Shown here in pieces: positions 48,900 to 60,747 of a DNA stretch of 64,000 nt. The notes under the pieces were generated by a model. It was not told the DNA's origin and searched no databases. It saw only the letters and a list, made by a program, of their open reading frames with translations. The DNA comes from Bactericera cockerelli (taxonomy: Eukaryota; Arthropoda; Insecta; Hemiptera; Triozidae), in contig CM044961.1 of assembly GCA_024516035.1 (NCBI GenBank), positions 10,680,094-10,744,093 on the forward strand, in the 5' to 3' direction. Positions within the stretch are counted from its first letter, which is position 1. Every line of letters starts with the position of its first letter. Made by a program: the position numbers and the translations under genes.

Positions 48900-50320
48900 T
48901 GTACATATACGGATACGTAGTGTGTGATAACCCAAAAGTAATGTTCTTATAAGGTTTTCTCTACTTCTTATTTTAGAAGATAAATTCCGATGTTGCAAAA
49001 TTATTAAACTTTTAACGCAAAAAAATCACGCGGTAAATCTATGGCTAAGGTTGGATGCGTAGCGCTCATAGTTTTGTAACTCAAGCACTTGATCACTACC
49101 TATGTCTCTATTAAAAAAAAAAAAAAAATGTTCCAGGTTTTTCCAGAGCTTTTTCAAAATGACGGAAATAAAATTCGGGGTGAATAAGGTACTTTTGAGT
49201 GGGTTTTACTCAAAAGCATTGCATTTACAAGCGCTGAACATACACTCCTTACATCATTAATATTCTCATTAATGTTTTCGCTTATATGATTCAGCTTTTC
49301 CTGACTCATTCTCCCATCTTATCGTGCGCCTTCAATTCCCAATACGTTGCCCCTTCATTTCCTCATCACTCTCATGATACTCCGCCAGCCTTCACTTGTA
49401 ATGTTTTCTCTACTTGGGAATCTATCAATCATAATCTTTGTGTTACCCTTCCTCTCCCTATCCCTCTTCCTGTGTCTTCACGTTTTCCTTGCAAGTATTT
49501 TTCTCTTGATTTTTCCGGTCTTCTTCATCTTCCTTTTCCGTTTATTTAACTTAAATAATTTCCATCAATATCATGTTCACTATCAGTATCATTTACGTTT
49601 TCTTCATCACCTCAGTGTCATTATCTTCTTCTTCAATTTCTTATTAATCTTCCTCTTTGTTATCACTCTCTTCTTTTTCTTTTTTAACTTCTTATTCATC
49701 ATCTTCTTCTTCTTCAATTTCCTTTTCATTATCATAATCATCATAATAGTTTCTTTCATATCATTCTCATCATTTTATGCGATTTCTTTGTCAGTATCAT
49801 CAGAATCTTCTTTTTTTATTCTTCTTATCATATTTTCTTTTCCTTCTTGTTGCTCCTCTCCCCCTTCTTCTTGAATTACTTTCCTTATTAATTCTTCTTT
49901 GCTCAAGTTGTTAATCTTCTTGTTCGAGTCTCGTGACAATCTTGTTTACCTAAGCATGTTTCACCTTTCTTTGAGTGCAATGATGTTGTTGTTTATTTAC
50001 TTTTTCATCGCATTTTCCTCAGCGTGCTTCTGCTGGTAGCTTCTCTCTTTTCAATTATTTCTTTCTTTGTTACCTATAATGTGAACATGTGTAATGAGAT
50101 TTCTTTGGGTTGGTACTTATCAATATCTTTTTTTATAAATATTAACATAAAATAATATTCGTGCAGTATTTTAGATACAACAGTCATAGTAGGCTATTGA
50201 GAGGTTGTATTTATTTTTATTTTTATAATACTCTCTTTAGTATTAATCATGTTAGATTGCGACAAATACATATTTTCCACACAAGTATTTAGAAAAATCA
50301 AACTTTTTTCTAGTTGCTTC
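48900..50320. other. Gene-free stretch with a 600-bp pyrimidine-rich block
   Basis: 49286-49900 is T/C-dominated (TTCTTCTTCTTCAATTTC); its ORFs are Phe/Leu/Ser-rich artefacts. Nothing else recognised. Confidence 0.5.
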
Positions 50321-50328
50321 GCAATTAA

Positions 50329-50620
50329 CACGTTCGTTACCAAGCCAAATTTTTCAAGTTTTACGTAGGGACCAGGCGGTAAAGTTGCTGTTGCATCCTG
50401 GGGACCAAATTTTGGTCCCCAGGTTTTTTTTTGCATATTTGGCATCGTATTGGTACAAGAATCGATCCTATATCTGTTCTAATACTAACAACCTACCTCC
50501 AAAAGGCCATATATGGATGTCCGGTCCCTCGTTAAAATTTTGATAGCAGCCACATGTGTGTTTTCGGTCCCAAAGAAAAACACAAAAACATCCACATATG
50601 GCCGTTCGGTAACGAACGTG
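50329..50620. mobile_element. MITE with TTAA target duplication (piggyBac-type)
   Basis: TIR CACGTTCGTTACC / GGTAACGAACGTG, flanked on both sides by TTAA (50325-50328, 50621-50624). 292 bp, no ORF. Confidence 0.85.
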
Positions 50621-50649
50621 TTAAGGCCTCTTCTATGGGGCGGATTTAA

Positions 50650-53490
50650 TTTTCACCTATGTATGTGCAAAACTTTTTACTATAGAATAACTAATAAAAT
50701 GTTTTTCTCTCTGAATTCATACATATTATCTGTTCCGAATCCCTCGGATTAAAATTTAACTTCTCCAACATTGAAACCACTTCGAGAGTAGAAAGTTTTC
50801 AAATGTGAATTTCCTGAAACTAGAGAAATTGAAAAAAAAAAAAAAAAAAAAATGTTGCTGCGATAGGTCTGCGGTATTAGAGGTAAAAAAGTGAAATAAA
50901 AAGAAGAAGAGAAGAGATGAAAGAGAAAGAAAGAGATCAGGAATAAAATGAGGAAAGAAAAGAAGAATAAGAGAAAGACAAGGTGATGGAAGAAAGAGTT
51001 AAAAGGAGGAAATAGAGAAAGAGAGGAAGAAAAGGCAGTAGAGAGAAAATGGAAAAATGTACAAAGAGAAGAAATGGAGGAGGAAAAGGAGAGTAAGAGA
51101 AGAGGAGGTGAGGGAACAATAGAAAGATGAGAAGGATGTGACAGAGGAAAAAGGTTGAGGTTTCGGTTCGAATCCATGCGGTTTGAAAAATAGAGATTTT
51201 TGTGCAGGTATCTATGGACCATGGGATAAGTGTTTGACATTTTTGCAGTGTAGAAAACTAGTGACAGGACACCAATAGTTTGGAGACTTTGTAAACTTTG
51301 CGTGGGACAAGTACTTCATCAATAGATTTTCAACTTTTATTTTTACTTTTAAAATACTCGTATGAAAATGATGACAAAAATCTACTACAGTGAAAAAAAA
51401 GTTAGAATCTAACTAATGATTCATATGTACGTGTACATAAACTCAAACAACACCTTACTAAAAATTTGCTATACTAAGGGCTCGAACACCGAACCTTCAG
51501 ATTGCACGTCCACCGGATTTGCTCGAGCACATAAGGCACTTTCAATACAAAATCTGTGCCTATATTAAGCTCCATAAATCATAAAAGTCAAGCGAGGTAA
51601 TCTCAAGGGAATAAATCTTTAAGTTTACCTCGGAAACAACTGTGTCCATAAAAAGGTAAGATTGAACCTAAAAAAAAAAAAAAAAAAACATAGAAAAGGT
51701 GAGGAAAAGTAAATGGAAAAATATTTTATTAAATTTTAACTTTTTTTTTGAAACTCGGTACTTAAAGCCCTCAAAATTTCCCACCCTGAACATAGCTAAG
51801 TTCTCAAAATATTTATTGCCCTCGCTGTGAGGGGCTGCAAGGTGCTTCCATCGCCTACGTCAGCTTTATGGTGCTCCATCCTAAATCGAACGGAGAAATA
51901 ATATGAGAACAGGTGGAGAAGGAGAATTAGAAGAGACTAAGAGGAGGAGGAGGAGGAGGAGGAGGAAGAGGATAAGAAAGAGGAGGAGAAGAAAGGAGGA
52001 GGAAGGAGAAGGAACAAGACGGATAAAGAGGATGAGAATATAATGGAGATAAGCCGAAAGAAAAACAGGTATCATGCATAACAATTAAAAATAATCAAAA
52101 TTTAGAATAAGTCAATGAAAAGAAGAAGTAGAAATTTGAAGAAAAAAAAAGAGAAAGAAGAAGTGGAATGAGAAAGAGACAAGAATAATGACAAGCAGGA
52201 AAAAGAAGCAAAAATAAAAGAGTGAGAGAAGAATATGAGAGGAAAAATAATGATAATGGACACTAAAAAATATAATAATTATAATTCGGTGTCCGTGAGA
52301 CGTATTGATACCTAAATCACCTTGGTGAGAGGATTATATGGACGCCCAGATCCAATGTCCAGGCTCCTTTCATGGCCACTAAATATTACTGTCCGATCAG
52401 GACTTCGCCGTTCTATTATTCGAGCACTTGTTGTGGAGAAAAACTTATAACATCCCAAATAAGTTGGGAAAAATTCATGCACTGGGTGGATTCGAACCAA
52501 TGAAGTCCTACGCTACCCATTTAACCAGACTAGGGCCTTGGACCCTTCGACCACCGATGTATTTTGTGGAATAAATGGAAAAATAAGGACTAAGGGGATA
52601 AGAAGGACTTCTCCCTCAAGATTAAGAAAGGAAAATCAAGTAAAAAGAAGAAGATGGTAGAAGAACAAGAAGAAAATGAAAAAAAAGGTACAGAAAGGAA
52701 ATAGGCGATAAACATTTTTACGTTCAAAACATCACACGGTTTTCAGGAAACATAAAGTTCCAAGATTCAACATCATACAGGGTCCAATAGAGTTTGCTCT
52801 ATTCACTGTCACAGGGTCTGCAAAAATCTGTTATTTTCAATAAAAGTTATCTTTATAGTAAGGACACTGTTGGGGTTTTATAACATCTATTTCTGATTTC
52901 GAAGGAAAAAAATAGACCAATACTGTCAACATGAGCCAACTTCAGTAAACCTAGTTGTATCATAAAAAAAAGGTTCAAAACAGGGGGATCATGATTTAAA
53001 AAGATAAACAGAAGTGTTTAAAGGACTCAATACCATTGTGTTAAAAGATACATTACTCAATACCATTTAATATAAAGATGTGTCTACTCAATACGATTGA
53101 AACCAAATTCTCATGAAAGCGGAAATAAATATAACAACTGTTGCAAAAAAGAAACACTAAATTAACAAAAGAAGTTTATAATGAAAAGTTAGATAAATTA
53201 AATAAATAATTACGTATGTACATTCATTAACACAGATGAAGCCAAGTCGATTTGATTATCTTATAATATTAATTCTAATACTTATTGTATCTATTTTTTT
53301 TTAATTTATCCTAGCTATATACTTAATTAAATAATTACATCAAATAAATCAAATTATGTAGTGAGTGAATTATACAGTTGGGATGAAAAAAATCAAGCTA
53401 AAGGTTTTTTTTTCTTCCATCTCTTAGCTACTCAATGAGTAGCAGTTACTACACTAAGATGTTTAGGAGTACTTAAATAATATAAGTTTA
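50650..53490. other. Gene-free stretch with purine-rich low complexity
   Basis: GA-rich blocks at 50880-51130 and 51900-52260, a SINE fragment at 52465-52560, and no exon-like sequence. Confidence 0.45.
52465..52560 (-). repeat. SINE family E fragment
   Basis: TGCACTGGGTGGATTCGAAC, CCTACGCTACCCATTTAACC, antisense. Confidence 0.65.
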
Positions 53491-53494
53491 AAGT

Positions 53495-53645
53495 TATCAT
53501 ATTTTTGTTGATCACTTTCGTAATGCGATATCTACTACTCAATCTCGCTTTACTAAATAAATCCACGCTGAAACCGGGACTTGAACCACCCACCTCTAGG
53601 TTACAAGCCGCCGACTTGTCGATCAAGCTAGTGAGATCGGTCACA
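53495..53645 (-). repeat. tRNA-derived SINE family D
   Basis: ATCTACTACTCAATCTCGCT ... CGATCAAGCTAGTGAGATCG, antisense. Confidence 0.8.
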
Positions 53646-54311
53646 TGAACAATAAACCTACATCATCTATGTCAAAAAACTTAAGACTCAGCCGGTGGTT
53701 GGACCCAACACTTGTAATAAACAATCTTAGTTAGGATTTTGTGAAACAAAATGTCACCAAAAGAGTTTACAATATTTTTTAAAAATACTTCTCATACACT
53801 GAAGGATAACTGCGAGCTTAGTTTGATTAATATCAGATCTACTTATGATAGTATTTTTTTGTATTTTTTGACTCGGAAAACAAATTAATTAGGTATAAGT
53901 TATGTCTTATATATTCTGTATATATTTTATTCCTTCAGTTATATATAAAAAAAAATCCATTTCCAAACCACCCCTAACTGAAAGATTAATATTCATTTCA
54001 ATTAGATGAATATTATCAATCTATCATCTCACCATAGGTCTCTAATACAATCGTCTCACCTGTTTCTACTTTTCTTTGAAAGTATGTATTAAAATTAAAA
54101 CTTTTTATTTACAAAAAATATGATAATGCAAAATTTATTTGTAATTAATACACTGGAAGACCAAAATAAACACGAAAAGATCATAATTATAAAATATTAT
54201 ACAATTTCTGTTTCAAATATGAAAATTTTTTTGAACAGAAAAGTATAAGTATAATTTACTAAACTTATTATATATTTCACGATCTACTACATGCTCAATG
54301 TACATAATAAT

Positions 54312-54669
54312 ATACAGGGTGTTTCAGAAATGTGTGCCTTTCTTTTACCAAGTGTTAAATGGACCAATTTATGGGGGTCAATTATATATCAAAAAGGGCG
54401 AAAGTGCTTCATAAGATACACGCCTCTAAAGGCCTTACCTGTTAGAGTTATTGAAACGTGGAAAAAAATCTACTCCCAATACAAGATGACGCCGTTATTT
54501 TGATGTGGAAATCGAGGTCATTGCACTCTCAGGGGCGGCCACAGGAGGGTTAACTCAAAGAAATTAGGCCATATTTTCGCCCTTTTTGTTATGGACTTGA
54601 CCTCCCCTAAAACCATCCATATAACACGTGGTTAAAATAAAGGCACACTTTTCTGAAACACCCTGTATA
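54312..54669. mobile_element. MITE, CAGGGTG type
   Basis: ATACAGGGTGTTTCAGAAAT at the left and TTTCTGAAACACCCTGTAT at the right, with a TA-rich target. About 358 bp. Inner arms are also partly inverted (AAAAAGGGCGAAA / TTTTCGCCCTTTTT). Confidence 0.85.
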
Positions 54670-55564
54670 TTTTAGATTTAATTTTGTATGTAATACATCC
54701 TTGAATATACATATGATCAACTTTTTGAAATTTCTAGATTAGTTCCAATAACAATAAAAAATAGCTCAAAATTGAGCTATCCTATGTTTTTCATAATAGT
54801 CAAAAGATCATTAGTGATGTGGTTAGATATAAGGACATGATAATGAACATTCATTATTAGATTTTATGGTTAGAATAAGATCATATATGATTGAGAAAAA
54901 AAAAAAAATCAATTAGGTGTCGATATTCGAGTTTTTTTTTCTCCAGTGAGTGATTTTTTTTCTTCTCATTATATGACAAGGTAAGTTTGTTACTAACAAA
55001 TCACTGAAGAAACCTGTCATATTGATATTCAATAATTTTATCTATGACTGTTACTTGGATCCTGAAAAAACATAGTATCTATTCTAAATGACTACAAATT
55101 TTCACTTTACTTATGAAGTAACAAGTGATGGCTACTCTTTTAAAGCTCTCCCAAAAAATTGATAGGTTAATTGAAAAATAAAAGACGTTGTGTAAGAAGG
55201 TAATAATTAAAAATATGGTATTTTTACAAAACAAAAGAGTTTTCTACTCTAATAAAGTTGATGAATTTGAAAATGATTTAAGTCTAATTTTCCGGTCAGA
55301 TGAAGCAAAAATTTCAATACTTAGACAAATTGGTATTTTTTAATTGAAAAATGGTAATGATTTCCTATGCCTTCCACTATAAAAAATAACTATTACAAGA
55401 CTTCTGTCAGTATAATTTTATTTAATTTCTATAGTATATCTTAAAATCTGAGGGCGGAATAAATAATTAAAGTAAAAAAAAAAATGATAATAATATTCAC
55501 AACATTTTCCCAAATAACATTGCTTCTAGTGATGCCGCTACTTAATGTCGATACTCATAACTAT

Positions 55565-55640
55565 CAGTTTATCATATTTGTGTTAATCGCTTTCGTGATA
55601 TAACAACTACTCAAACTAGCTTTACTAAATCCACACTCAG
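55565..55640 (-). repeat. SINE family D fragment
   Basis: GTGTTAATCGCTTTCGTGAT, AACTACTCAAACTAGCTTTA. Confidence 0.65.
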
Positions 55641-55800
55641 ATCAGATTTATTCATACAAGCAACTACACACTTGTCCTCACGAGGTATAAGTGGATCGCG
55701 GAAATCCAAGTGCAGAGCAGAAAAATTTCTACTCTGCCGGGGATTGAACCTAGGTCACTTTGCGTGCAAGCCTAATGGCGCCACAGGACCACGGAAAATT
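55640..55800 (-). repeat. SINE family B fragment
   Basis: CTTGTCCTCACGAGGTATAA ... CGGGGATTGAACCTAGGTCA, antisense. Confidence 0.7.
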
Positions 55801-55852
55801 CAAGTGTTTTTCATGTATTTTGTTGAATTTTACTTTCCATTGCCATTAAGAT

Positions 55853-55980
55853 ATACAGGGTGTCCCACAAACAGATGCATATATTTTAAGGGTAGGTTCA
55901 GCCCACCGTGGACAATCATAAGTTTAAGCTAAAGTTTGTTGCTTCGTTAAAGAGTTATGGCCAAATCACCGTTTTTCCAC
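55853..55980 (+). mobile_element. CAGGGTG-type MITE, one end only
   Basis: ATATACAGGGTGTCCCACAA with no matching right end nearby. Confidence 0.5.
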
Positions 55981-56044
55981 AGGTCTAGAGGTCACTTAGA
56001 TCGATGCACGTTTTTAAAGAAATGATTGCCAGTAGGTAAGTTTT

Positions 56045-56230
56045 GACTTCATGTATGGATACTCTCGCTGGGGGACTATAAACAGAGAGTAGACCAGCAT
56101 TGCCTTGGTTTTGGGGGCCCTTGTCAAGTATTATCCTCCTTGTAAAGACAGTGGTAGAAGTGCTGAGTCATTCCTCCACTGCCTGGCTAAACATCGTTCA
56201 CGATGACACCACCCTATGATGACGATGGAA
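56045..56230 (+). repeat. Dispersed repeat family G, copy 2
   Basis: Matches 6535-6720 (CCTCCTTGTAAAGACAGTGG; CGTTCACGATGACACCACCC). Confidence 0.7.
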
Positions 56231-56744
56231 ACTCATACATATTTTTCGAAATATGTAGATTTCACAACATTTCTGGACGAATTAGATTCTCCTGATTCCA
56301 AATTAAAAGATTTTTTACTCTCTATTACCTGGAAAGTATATGTACATAAAGAAAGTACATAAACATAATTGTTTTCAGTTTGTTTTTCACGTTTAACATT
56401 ATGTACTTTTTTAGGTTGGTTTTGTCTTTTCTTTGGATAAAATATATATTTTTATCCTTCTAGGATGTTGGTGATGGTACACACATATTTTGTGCTCTGT
56501 TTAAATGTGGAACGCATTATGACGCTACAGACGATTGAGGCAAACCTCAAAATATAAAACTACATCCACTTTTACCTCTCTGGGAACGGCGCAACAAAAC
56601 TAGCAAACGACATGAAAGGAAAAAGAAAAATTCTTTTTGATGTTCACTCATTTATCTGTTTACATAGCCCGTACAGGAAAACTTACAAAGGATTTAACCT
56701 CTTCGTTACCAGTGTCCTCGATCGAGCACATTCATATTTCAGTA

Positions 56745-56850
56745 GTTGACCAGGCTGGGTAGGTTGATGTGGGTAGCTGGTGCGATTCCCAGCGAATGGA
56801 GGGTAAAACCCCCGTCCTAATCCAGGACATTAAATCAAATAGACTCGTTA
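56745..56850 (+). repeat. SINE family C body fragment
   Basis: GACCAGGCTGGGTAGGTTGA, GATTCCCAGCGAATGGAGGG, with the head missing. Confidence 0.7.
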
Positions 56851-57837
56851 GCGTTAGGAAGGGAATCTTGCCGTAAAAATGTGCCAAAACCAACCAACCT
56901 CAACCAAGAGGTTGAACAATGTGGACCCTTCTTAAGCGGAATAAGACAGAGTAAAAGAAGAAGATGACCATTGTAAAATAATTTGGTTGGAATTTTATCG
57001 TTTTTTGGTTGCTTTTTTGAACGGCAATTATTATGTGGTACACACGGAATTTTTTATTGAAAGGATTCTTTGCTCTACGTTGAAAATATTATTGGAAAAT
57101 GTATATGAACACTTAAAATTTGGTGAATAAGAGAAAGTTTTTTTGTGTGTGAAAAGTTCGAGCCATCAATATTCATAAAGCTACTGCTGAAACCTGGTAA
57201 TGTAGAAAAAGTTTTCCGTGACCATAACAATAGTTTTAAAGTTGAATTTTTGGAATGAAAATTTCAAGTACTTGCATTTAACAAAACCCCCCTCCCTACT
57301 AAGAAAAACCAAGCCTCGAAAAGAGCCTTCGAAGAGTTAAAAAAATTCAAAGGGATTAAAAGATACAGACAGGTATAATGTACTTTATTTATATTTACAG
57401 TACTTGCTGTAACTATAAACAGCAGAGCAGTAACTTTCGTGTGGGGAGATTCCTGAAGCCTATGTACAGTTGTACATATCGTACATAGCAGCTGTAACTA
57501 CCAGGCAAAGAGAGCGAGAGAGAAAGGGAATTTAAAAGTGGGGGAAATAATTAGAGGAGAGAAGAAGGGAGAAGTGAGTGATAGAGAGGGAGAGAGAGAG
57601 ATTGAGAGGGAAATATAGAGAAAGAGAGAGACGGATAAAGGTAGTAAGGAGGAAGAGAATATAAAGAGAAGATGAACAAACCAGATAAAAAGAAAGGGAA
57701 CATTACCCATTCATACAGGATGTAACAAAATGCCTGTTTAATAAAACACTTTCATCTCTTATAATTCCAAACTTTAGGCTCTTGCAATCAAATTAATGAA
57801 TTTAGATCCCAACTAATGCTTAATTTTATCCTCTAAT

Positions 57838-58105
57838 TCAGTAGTCACCGTGGCCGAGTGGTTAGTGCACTATACTTGCACGCACGGTTACCTGGGTTCG
57901 AATCCAAGAGGAGTCAGAATTTTTGCGCTCTGTACTTTGGAGGTTTGGGGGGTAATACCTCATAAGGAAAAATGAGTGGATGCTTTGATGTGACCAGCCA
58001 CCAGAGGCGGAATTGTAGGCAAAATATGATATGAGGATATTAAAGAAAGGTACGGAAAAGTCCTACAATTGAACTAAAATTGTGATATAATATCACAAAT
58101 ACATT
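57838..58105 (+). repeat. tRNA-derived SINE family B
   Basis: TAGTCACCGTGGCCGAGTGG, B box GGGTTCGAATCC, tail AAATTGTGATATAATATCAC. Confidence 0.82.
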
Positions 58106-58159
58106 TTTATTACTACTTTACGATTGGTGCGCCTCAGAGAAGAAAACTTCCTGAACATT

Positions 58160-58378
58160 TCCTTTTGGTAGTCAAGTGGTTAACGCGTTAGTCTGTTAAT
58201 CCAGGTAGCGTAGGGATCCGTTGGTTCGAATCCCACCCAGTGGAAGAATTTTTCTTCATTCATTTGAGTTTGTGACCACATAATAATAAGACGCTGAGGG
58301 TTAGGTGGTAGAAAATGCTTTGAGCATTAACCTCGCCTGGTGGTTACCTTTCACTAAAGAGTATTATTATTATTATTA
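58160..58378 (+). repeat. tRNA-derived SINE family E
   Basis: TGGTAGTCAAGTGGTTAACG, GGTTCGAATCCCACCCAG, TTAACCTCGCCTGGTGGTTA, (ATT)n tail. Confidence 0.82.
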
Positions 58379-58384
58379 TTTCCC

Positions 58385-59230
58385 CGATCATGAAACACCC
58401 TGTATGCCGATAAGGACGAAACATATTCATTCTCCCACCCCGTACTCTTCCGCCCAACTCAAAAATCTCAAAATGTTAACTGAACATTAAGTATCATTTT
58501 CCGCTAGATATTTTATTTCCATGTCTCTCTCTCCCCTGTTGGTCTGCCATTTCTTTCTTTCTCTCTCTCTCTCTCTCTCTCACTCTCTATCTTTCTCTCT
58601 CTCGCTCTCTCTCTCTCTCTAACTCTCTCTCTTCTCTATTCTTCCTCTTTCTTCATTTCCCTCTAAGTCTGGATATCTTTGTCTATCCGTCTATTCTTCT
58701 CAATATTTTAATAGGAAAAGTTGTATCAGCTAATATTAAACATAAAATAGTAAATGACTAAAATAATACTTGTAGCTAAAAAGGGTTTCTTTGACCTCAT
58801 ACGAATTAAGCAAGTAATAAAACTAATATTATAAATTAATAATGTAATTTTAAATTACGTGATAATCTTATCTAACATTTATGTCATATGGAAATTAATT
58901 TCAAATGTATTATTTATGTACCTATCTACGTATTATAAATAAATGTATAGTATTTTTACAAAATTTAAGCACACATATTATATTATTATACTAATTATAA
59001 GTCCTGTAATATTTACATATTTACAAAACCTAGAATACTTATGAAGGTCATGGTTATTAAACAATTTACGGTAGGTTATCGCGGAAACCTGCATTAACTT
59101 AAACAAAATGCAAACTTATATACTTACATTAATCATTAACTTAAAGTAGTTTAGCTCATGGTACAAAAAAGTACTAAAATAATATTGTAGTATTGTCATA
59201 AACACGATTAGAACGTAGCGCCCTGCACCA
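58385..59230. other. Likely 3' UTR/intergenic of the receptor gene
   Basis: (CT)n at 58556-58660, then AT-rich sequence downstream (minus strand) of the receptor stop. No clear AATAAA on the minus strand was found close to the stop. Confidence 0.4.
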
Positions 59231-60747
59231 TTACGTCATGTGGAAGTCTCCCTTGAGAAGTCTGGACAGCGTCTTCTTGAACTGATGATTGGCCAGCGCG
59301 TAGCAGAAGGGATTGACCGGACTGTTAGCGTAGCAGAGGAAGTAGGAGAACAGGTAGAGGTGCTCGTTGGTGCAGGGAGGACTCTTGCAGAACCCCTCCA
59401 CCAGAGCCAGCACGTGGTAGGGCGTCCAGCAAGCGACGAACGCCCCAAGGATGAATGAGATCGTGCGGAAAGCCTTCCGCGCCCTATTCTCAGACTTGGA
59501 CTTCTGGCGGTTCAAATGCTTCTTCTTCCTGTTGACGGCTTTCAACTTCTTCCCTATGCTTTTCACGAAGTCCCCGCGGCGGGACGACCCTGAGTCCTTC
59601 TTCTCCAGGCACTTGATGCGGTCCTTCGCGTCCAGTGTATCAGGGTCACTTGTGATGGGGGCCAGCGTGATGGAAGTGCATGCACTGACGGGGGTGGCGA
59701 CGATGGTGTTCGAAGACTCAGCGAGAGGGTTCTCCACAATGGTCGTGATAGGTTTCTGGTCTTCTATGTCGACGCTCACTTCTGTGTCCATTTTTGTGAT
59801 ACTGGTGCCTACGGATTTGGTGGCAACTTGTTGCACTGCTGAGCGGATCAGTGCAGTCTGCAAGAGAGAAGTTGTGCTTGTCGCCACATGCACGGGAGAG
59901 TTGGGCACGCTGACGGACACCGGGAAGGTCATGGAGGATGGAGGACTCTCACAGGTGGGGGATGCTAGGATCACGGAGCTTTCGTCCATGTATTTCAAAT
60001 CCTGTGTGTCCATGCCTTTCACAACATCAAACGTGTGATGAGTGGAAAGAACCAAACTCTTCGGCCGCTTGATGCTGGTCAGACTGTTGGAGGGAGAGCT
60101 GGATGCAGGACTTGTCCTGAAGTCCGTCGGAGGAGGAATAATGGAGGTGGACTGTATGCTGTTTGGGATACTTGAATTGTCCGATATTGTACTTGGAGGA
60201 TCCGATTGTATGCGATCAGCTTTAGTGTCTGAGTCTGAATGTTTGCCACTTTCTGATTCAGACTTTTTACTCTGGATAGGTGTCAATGTCTTACTGGACC
60301 CGCCATCGGGTGTCTTGCTGCGGTGCAAGTCCTCCCACTCTATTGTTCTCTTCTCACCTACATGCGCAATTTCTGGAACAATATTTTCTGCGTTAGCTAA
60401 ATTCGGATTGGCAGAATCGAGAAGACTTTGCTCAGGGATTTGAGGTAACTGTGATTTGTCTTTGTTGATGATGTTCTCGATCAGAGGATTGAGAATGCCG
60501 TCAGGGGAGAGTTTCATAGGAAGCGCGCCGTTTGTGATTGGCCGTAGGTTTCCCGAGAGGACACTTTGCACGGCCATACCTACGATGGACTTTTTCCGCG
60601 TCTGCCAGTTGACCGCATTGTTATTGGTGGCAACACTGTCCTCGTCTGATTCAAAGGCCGGACTACTGGATCTCTCTTTCTCCACCTCCACTAGTTTGTC
60701 TTTCCGGTCTGAGTTGGTAAGTGTTGTTGCAGTGTCGTTACTCAATC
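59231..60747 (-). CDS. Muscarinic receptor last exon (loop 3, TM6, TM7)
   Basis: 505 codons including the stop. Acceptor ATCCTAAG-type context (TTATCTTAG). Most of it is the disordered third intracellular loop; [14 protein letters not shown], a basic patch ([20 protein letters not shown]) and the TM6-TM7 pair are visible. Stop TAA at 59233. Confidence 0.92.

Noticed and set aside
49286..49874. Membrane protein from Phe/Leu-rich ORFs
   Set aside because: Low-complexity pyrimidine-rich DNA with no family motif; likewise 11303-11894 and 50749-51240.
59451..60443. Two plus-strand ORFs of 195 and 133 codons
   Set aside because: Antisense shadows of the receptor's long loop-3 exon.
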